Assembly (NCBI RefSeq): GCF_050589605.1
Contig: NZ_JBNGOO010000013.1
DNA length: 64,000 nt
Strand: one strand, 5' to 3'
DNA from: Granulosicoccus sp947495035
GTDB lineage: Bacteria; Pseudomonadota; Gammaproteobacteria; Granulosicoccales; Granulosicoccaceae
Shown here: positions 59,764-64,000 of the stretch, piece by piece
Layout of the letters: each line of letters starts with the position of its first letter
Numbering within the stretch: position 1 is the stretch's first letter
Made by a program: the position numbers and the translations under genes
Notes under the pieces: model-generated
Database searches by the model: none
Seen by the model: the letters and a program-made list of their open reading frames with translations, nothing else
Told to the model about the DNA's origin: nothing

Positions 59764-60702
59764 ATGAAACGCTGGCAAGCCAATCTGGTTCTATTACTCG
59801 CAGGTGCTACCTGGGGCATGGGTTTTGTTGCGCAGGCGACGGCCATGGACAGCATTGGTCCCTTTCTGTTCATAGCGCTGCGATTTGTGGTTGCGACACT
59901 GGTCGTACTGCCATTTGTACAACTTGAGGCACGCAGGCAGAGACAGTCCGGGGCAGCTCCACTGTCGATGAGCGAAATGCTTGGCTTCGGCCTGATCGGT
60001 ATCAGCCTGTTTGCCGGCATGGCAACGCAGCAGGTTGGCTTGCTGAGTACCAGTGTCACCAACTCGGGTTTCCTGACTGGTTTGTATGTGGTATTGACGC
60101 CGATCCTCGGGGTTCTGCTGTTCCGTGAATTTCCTCACCGGATTACCTGGGTGGCCGCCATTCTGTCCTTGATCGGCATCTATCTGCTGTCGGGCGGAAA
60201 CATCGGGGCATTGGTCATCGGCGATGTACTGACGCTTGGCAGCGCTGTCTGCTGGGCCTTGCAGGTCGTGATGATTGCCCGATTCGTTGGACAGTCAGGC
60301 AGACCACTGGCCTTGTCGGCCATGCAGTTTGCGGTCACCGGTGGCCTTGCACTGGTGGTTGCGCTTCTGGTGGAACCCATCAGCTGGTCATCGATCGTGG
60401 CCGCAGGGCCCCAGATTTTGTATGCCGGCATCTTTGCGAGCGGCTTTGCCTTTACCCTGCAGGTGATCGGGCAGCGCTATACCAGCGCGCCGCAAGCCGC
60501 CATCTTTCTGTCCTCCGAAGCCCCTTTTGCGGCGCTGTTTGCCTTCTGGTGGCTGGGTGAGCGAGTAGGCCTGATCGGGCTGGCTGGTTGCGCTCTGATA
60601 TTTGTCGCGATGCTGGCGGTAGAGCTGGTTCCGCTGTGGGGGGCTTCACGTCAAGCCAGGGCTGAAAGTGTGAGACAGATCGCGGCGCGCGTCGAGAGCT
60701 GA
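59764..60702 (+). CDS. EamA/DMT family permease
   Basis: The 312-residue protein has ten membrane segments and two EamA repeats (VLLLAGATWGMGFVAQATAM; second near VIGDVLTLGSAVCWALQVVMIA), with the conserved SSEAPFAALFAFWWLGER region. Probable metabolite exporter. ATG 59764 is preferred because the hydrophobic region starts there; GTG-type upstream frames would overlap the divergent gene. Confidence 0.85.
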   Translation: MKRWQANLVLLLAGATWGMGFVAQATAMDSIGPFLFIALRFVVATLVVLPFVQLEARRQRQSGAAPLSMSEMLGFGLIGISLFAGMATQQVGLLSTSVTNSGFLTGLYVVLTPILGVLLFREFPHRITWVAAILSLIGIYLLSGGNIGALVIGDVLTLGSAVCWALQVVMIARFVGQSGRPLALSAMQFAVTGGLALVVALLVEPISWSSIVAAGPQILYAGIFASGFAFTLQVIGQRYTSAPQAAIFLSSEAPFAALFAFWWLGERVGLIGLAGCALIFVAMLAVELVPLWGASRQARAESVRQIAARVES

Positions 60703-60990
60703 GCTTGTTACCGTTTCGTTGCCGAATCTCTTCCTGCCGTTGCACACCGCAGGGTAACGGGATCAAGCCGGTCTGCCAGTCAGTGACTGAGCGGCCACAA
60801 GTTATTGATTGGAAAGAGTCATAGCTGTCGTTCCCAAGTCGCCTCAATGGCGATGAAACACATCCGTGATGCAACAACCCTGTCGAATTTGTCAGTTCCC
60901 TGCATCACTTTGTCATCAAATATCCATACGTTGTACGCAGTCGTCTTCTATCATCACCGCATCATATTTCAATCCATTCATGACCGCGGC

Positions 60991-62274
60991 ATGTCGGAGT
61001 CGGTTCCACAAATTGTGCAAGAAACGCGACAGCGGATAGCCATGGCACGCATGCTGTGCGTGTTGTTCATGATATTCGTTCACGTGCCCGATGGTCTGAG
61101 CAGTGCCGTGCACTACACCCTGGGCGATGGCGGATTTGCCTTTTTTCTGGAAGGGTTCCTGGTGGAAGGGCCGGGCAGGGCCAGTGCCGCATTGCTCAGC
61201 GTGGTATCCGGTTATCTCGCGGCCACCACATTGCTCAAGCCGGGCAGCTCTGTCTGGTTGCTGTATCGTCGGCGGTTCGTCTCCATCATCGTGCCGATGA
61301 TCATCTGGGCAATTGCCACTTACCTGATCTACCTGGCAGCATCACGGTTCAGACCGACCTTTCTGGACGATGCACAGACCCTGTTGGACCATCTCAATTT
61401 CATCCTGTTTCTGACTGCCATGCCGGATGGGGCGACCATGCATCTTGGCTTTCTGCGAGACCTGTTCGTCTGTGTGCTGTTGTCACCGCTATTGTTGCCG
61501 GCAGTGCAACGCATGGCCTGGCTTGTCTTGCCTCTGCTCGGGCTGCTTTACCTGTTCGAGCACGATCAATCCACTGTCGTGATTCTCAGACCACTGGTAT
61601 TGTTCGCGTTCTGCATCGGAATCTATCTGGCGGTTCGCAAGGTCTCGCTGAATTCGCTGGATCGGTTCTGGCCATTGTTCCTGGGTTTATCCGTGGTTGC
61701 AACCATGGCGATCCTGCTGGTCAACAGTGGTGCTGCCCGCAATATGGTTGAGCTGTTTGCTGCGCGTGACATGGAATTCGATGAAGTCGTGCTGTATCCG
61801 ATCGGCCGTCTGTTCGGTTCGCTGGCCATCTGGACCCTGATCCCCATGCTGCTGGGGGGGCGACTGCAGGCATGGACAGAGCGCTTCACACCCTACCTGT
61901 TTGCCGCATTCTGCAGTCACTACCTGATGCTGACGATGGTTTTCCATGCACTCTGGTCTCCTTCTCTGGGTGGCAGAGAGTCAACCGTGTTTGTCGTCTG
62001 GTTTCTGGCAGCGCCATTGCTTTCCATGGCCATTGCGGTGCTGATCGTGAACCTGACACTGCATGTCTACGCGCCTCTGGCCACCCTGCTGACGGGGGGC
62101 AGGATGAGCGCCGCGAGTTCGCTCAAGCCGATCGCCGAACGACGCCGACAAGGTCTGGCGCTGGGCGTGTGGCTGGGAATCGCTCGATTGTACGATCTGC
62201 TGACAAGGCCGGTCATCCTGTTGCTGCGAACCTGGTTCGAAGCCAGCCGCAGACTGTTACTGGGACGTCGCTGA
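60991..62274 (+). CDS. Acyltransferase family 3 membrane protein
   Basis: The 427-residue, highly hydrophobic protein has about ten helices and the acyltransferase-3 start pattern RQRIAMARMLCVLFMIFVHVPDG with the near-catalytic His (about residue 32), then SVVSGYLAATTLL and YRRRFVSIIVPM. Family members O-acylate sugars in lipopolysaccharide, peptidoglycan or glucans (OpgC-like). ATG 60991 is chosen since the domain starts 15 residues on; the 60805 frame adds an unsupported tail. The 288 bp upstream hold no other gene. Confidence 0.8.
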   Translation: MSESVPQIVQETRQRIAMARMLCVLFMIFVHVPDGLSSAVHYTLGDGGFAFFLEGFLVEGPGRASAALLSVVSGYLAATTLLKPGSSVWLLYRRRFVSIIVPMIIWAIATYLIYLAASRFRPTFLDDAQTLLDHLNFILFLTAMPDGATMHLGFLRDLFVCVLLSPLLLPAVQRMAWLVLPLLGLLYLFEHDQSTVVILRPLVLFAFCIGIYLAVRKVSLNSLDRFWPLFLGLSVVATMAILLVNSGAARNMVELFAARDMEFDEVVLYPIGRLFGSLAIWTLIPMLLGGRLQAWTERFTPYLFAAFCSHYLMLTMVFHALWSPSLGGRESTVFVVWFLAAPLLSMAIAVLIVNLTLHVYAPLATLLTGGRMSAASSLKPIAERRRQGLALGVWLGIARLYDLLTRPVILLLRTWFEASRRLLLGRR

Positions 62275-62312
62275 AACCGGCAGGGTTCGGTTCGCCGAGT
62301 AGTTCGTTGTGC

Positions 62313-63701
62313 TTATCGAGGCAGTTCTACGGATACGTGGGTGCCACGCCGGATCTCGGGATCACTGGTGATGCTCAATGATCCGCCGTGAGCCTCCGCG
62401 ATAAGCCTTGCCAGGGTCAGCCCGAGCCCGAATCCGCCTGTCTCTCGACTTCTCGATGCATCCGGCCTGTAGAACGGCGCTGAAATCTCGTTCAGGTGTT
62501 CCTTGCCGATCCCGGGACCCTGATCCTCGATTGTCAGAGTCAGCTGCTTGCCATTGTCCTCCAGCGTCACGGTCAGATGCACCGTGCCGTCCTCGCTCTT
62601 GCCATGTTGTTGGGCATTGAGTACCAGATTACGCAGCAGAATACGCAGGCGTGCAGCGTCACCACTGAAATGGAAGTCCGCCTGATCTCGTGATCGCAGC
62701 CGAAGTATGCAGCCGGGTGCAATGTGTTGCAGCTCTTCGTCGAACAGTGCTTCCAGGTCCAGCGGTTCACGATTCAGTACGGAATGCCGGCTTTGCAATT
62801 GCTCTGATTCCATGATGTCGCGGATCATGCGCTCCATGTCCGACAGATCCTCCATCAATCGCTCACGCAGTCTTGAATCGGGAAGCAACTCGGTATTGAT
62901 GCGTGCTCGGGTGATCGGAGAACGCAGCTCATGGCTGACGGCGATCAGCAACTGCCGCTTGGCGTCGAGCATGTCCTGCAATCTGCTCGCCATGTCATCG
63001 ATGCTCTTCGACAACTGGTCGAGATCGCTGTTGCCGCGACTGTCTATACGGTGACCCAGGTTGCCCTCGCTCATGATGCCGACACCTTTCTGAATCTGCC
63101 TGATCGGGGAAAGCTGGCGACGTATCAGCAGATAGCTGGCGCCGAGCACGATGGCCAGCAGGAGCAGGGCAAGCAACAGCTCGTCATTGAAGCGGTAGAA
63201 GCGACCGTGCCGAGGACGTGGCTCTCGTAGATCGAAATAGATCGTGTAGTCGCCATTGGTGATGCGCAGGATTCGTTGCCGTTCTCCACGCGAGTTCCTC
63301 GACGCATAGGGTACAAGGTCGGGCTGAGGCGGTACGGCGGGTCCAGTCGCATCGGAGTTCAGGCGCTTCTTCCAGCGTTTGCCTACGGGTTCGAAGCGGA
63401 TGTTCTCCAGGTCAAGCAGGCGGTCGGTGGTTGCATGTACCAGCTGGCCATCGCGATAGACATGAATATCGACCGGCAGTTGTCTGGCAAGGGTGTCTGC
63501 ACGCGCTGGATCGGGAGGCATTCCCAGATCTTCCTGAATGTACTGTGCGTACTGAACCAGGTGTGGTCTGATGGAGCGAACCCATTGTCCACTCAGGCCT
63601 CGGGTAAACAGACTGACCAGAATCACGATGACCAGTGTTGCCGTCACCACGAAGATACCGAGAAGCCGCAATGACAGTGAAGATGAAAGTGCTCTGATCA
63701 C
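62313..63701 (-). CDS. Two-component sensor histidine kinase
   Basis: The 462-residue protein has TM1 (about 13-33), a periplasmic region, TM2 (about 175-195), HAMP (about 196-250), HisKA with VSHELRSPITRAR (phospho-accepting His about 258) and HATPase (N box LVLNAQQHG, G1 IEDQGPGIG, F/G2 GGFGLGLTLAR). EnvZ/CpxA/RstB-type layout. It overlaps the response regulator by 4 nt. Confidence 0.93.
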   Translation of the reverse strand: MIRALSSSLSLRLLGIFVVTATLVIVILVSLFTRGLSGQWVRSIRPHLVQYAQYIQEDLGMPPDPARADTLARQLPVDIHVYRDGQLVHATTDRLLDLENIRFEPVGKRWKKRLNSDATGPAVPPQPDLVPYASRNSRGERQRILRITNGDYTIYFDLREPRPRHGRFYRFNDELLLALLLLAIVLGASYLLIRRQLSPIRQIQKGVGIMSEGNLGHRIDSRGNSDLDQLSKSIDDMASRLQDMLDAKRQLLIAVSHELRSPITRARINTELLPDSRLRERLMEDLSDMERMIRDIMESEQLQSRHSVLNREPLDLEALFDEELQHIAPGCILRLRSRDQADFHFSGDAARLRILLRNLVLNAQQHGKSEDGTVHLTVTLEDNGKQLTLTIEDQGPGIGKEHLNEISAPFYRPDASRSRETGGFGLGLTLARLIAEAHGGSLSITSDPEIRRGTHVSVELPR

Positions 63702-64000
63702 GTCGTTTCTTCGGAAGGATCGATTCTGTTCAACACAAAGGCGTACCCGGCGCCGTGCAGGGTCCGGATCGGTTGCAGGGGTTTGAGTTTTGCTCGCAGG
63801 CGACTGACCAGGATATCCACCGAACGCGTGAACAGTTCGTTCTCAGTGCCCTTGAGTTCGGCCAGAATCTCGTCTCGCGAGAAGGCTCGTCCTGGTGACT
63901 CTGCAAGAAGCTGTAGCAGTGAGAATTCCTTGGTGGTCAATTCCACGGAATGGCCGTTGACCCTTGTCTCGCGTTGCAGCGGGTGAAGTGACAATCCTTC
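63698..64000 (-). CDS. OmpR-family response regulator, 5'-truncated (C-terminal DNA-binding domain)
   Basis: Only the C-terminal winged helix is inside the window: VELTTKEFSLLQLLAESPGRAFSRDEIL, TRSVDILVSRLRAKL and GAGYAFVL. The frame is open to the window end, so the receiver domain lies beyond 64000. It is the cognate regulator of the histidine kinase it overlaps. Confidence 0.9.
   Translation of the reverse strand, partial: EGLSLHPLQRETRVNGHSVELTTKEFSLLQLLAESPGRAFSRDEILAELKGTENELFTRSVDILVSRLRAKLKPLQPIRTLHGAGYAFVLNRIDPSEETT

Overview
The window reads as chromosome of a metabolically versatile, probably marine gammaproteobacterium with moderately high GC (roughly 58-60% by eye). The signs are TRAP and Liv-type transport of organic acids, a lipoprotein GH16 glycanase, pqiABC, a polyamine-type sensor next to a GGDEF/EAL enzyme, and many molybdenum hydroxylase, Gfo/Idh and amidohydrolase genes. 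The gene style would fit a Granulosicoccus-like bacterium, but nothing here (no rRNA, no marker gene) proves a genus. No rRNA, tRNA, CRISPR array, insertion sequence or prophage was seen. Genes are dense, with many 4-nt ATGA overlaps.

Layout. 1-3.6 kb: 5'-truncated universal stress protein, a calcineurin-type phosphodiesterase beside a decayed copy of its own tail, and an exported or anchored amidohydrolase. 3.6-9.9 kb: ABM-fold protein, TRAP transporter dctPQM, and a divergent operon of an isopropylmalate dehydrogenase-family enzyme, a Gfo/Idh oxidoreductase and a GntR/FCD regulator, with a GTATAC-type palindrome between the two arms. 10-14 kb: a three-subunit molybdenum hydroxylase plus a MoaD-like protein, then a long heptamer repeat. 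14.5-18.7 kb: PhyH dioxygenase, EamA transporter, JmjC-like oxygenase, small Tat protein, cobU. 18.8-24.5 kb: a beta-hydroxyacid dehydrogenase followed by larA-larC-larE-larB (a nickel-pincer racemase and its complete cofactor pathway) and a GNAT protein. 24.8-28.8 kb: Tat-exported cyclase, CMD protein, quinone oxidoreductase, LysR regulator.

28.8-44.0 kb is the most interesting block. It carries the core of the reductive nicotinate pathway known from the anaerobe Eubacterium barkeri: a nicotinate dehydrogenase-type molybdenum hydroxylase with fused Fe-S and Mo subunits, 6-hydroxynicotinate reductase (hnr) and enamidase (ena). With it are a MarR regulator, a complete Liv-type ABC importer, two paralogous AA_synth (DUF1185) proteins and a UPF0280 (ApbE-fold) protein. 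Two promoters, 7.1 kb apart, share the near-identical imperfect palindrome GYTTGTACACGARC. One sits directly downstream of a good -35/-10 pair facing the divergent marR gene, so the block looks like one MarR-controlled regulon for uptake and reductive breakdown of nicotinate or a similar N-heterocycle. The AA_synth and UPF0280 proteins have no assigned step and are the best candidates for undescribed biochemistry.

44-64 kb: GH16 lipoprotein with a Thr/Gly/Asp repeat linker, CBS protein, YcaQ-type DNA glycosylase, DUF533/TerB protein, pqiA-pqiA-pqiB-pqiC, a ThuA/Gfo-Idh pair, an NspS/MbaA-like pair, a J-domain-like protein, EamA transporter, acyltransferase-3 protein, and a histidine kinase with the 3' part of its OmpR-type regulator running off the window. 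Short tandem repeats of 6, 7 and 12 bp recur in intergenic positions and inside transcription units.
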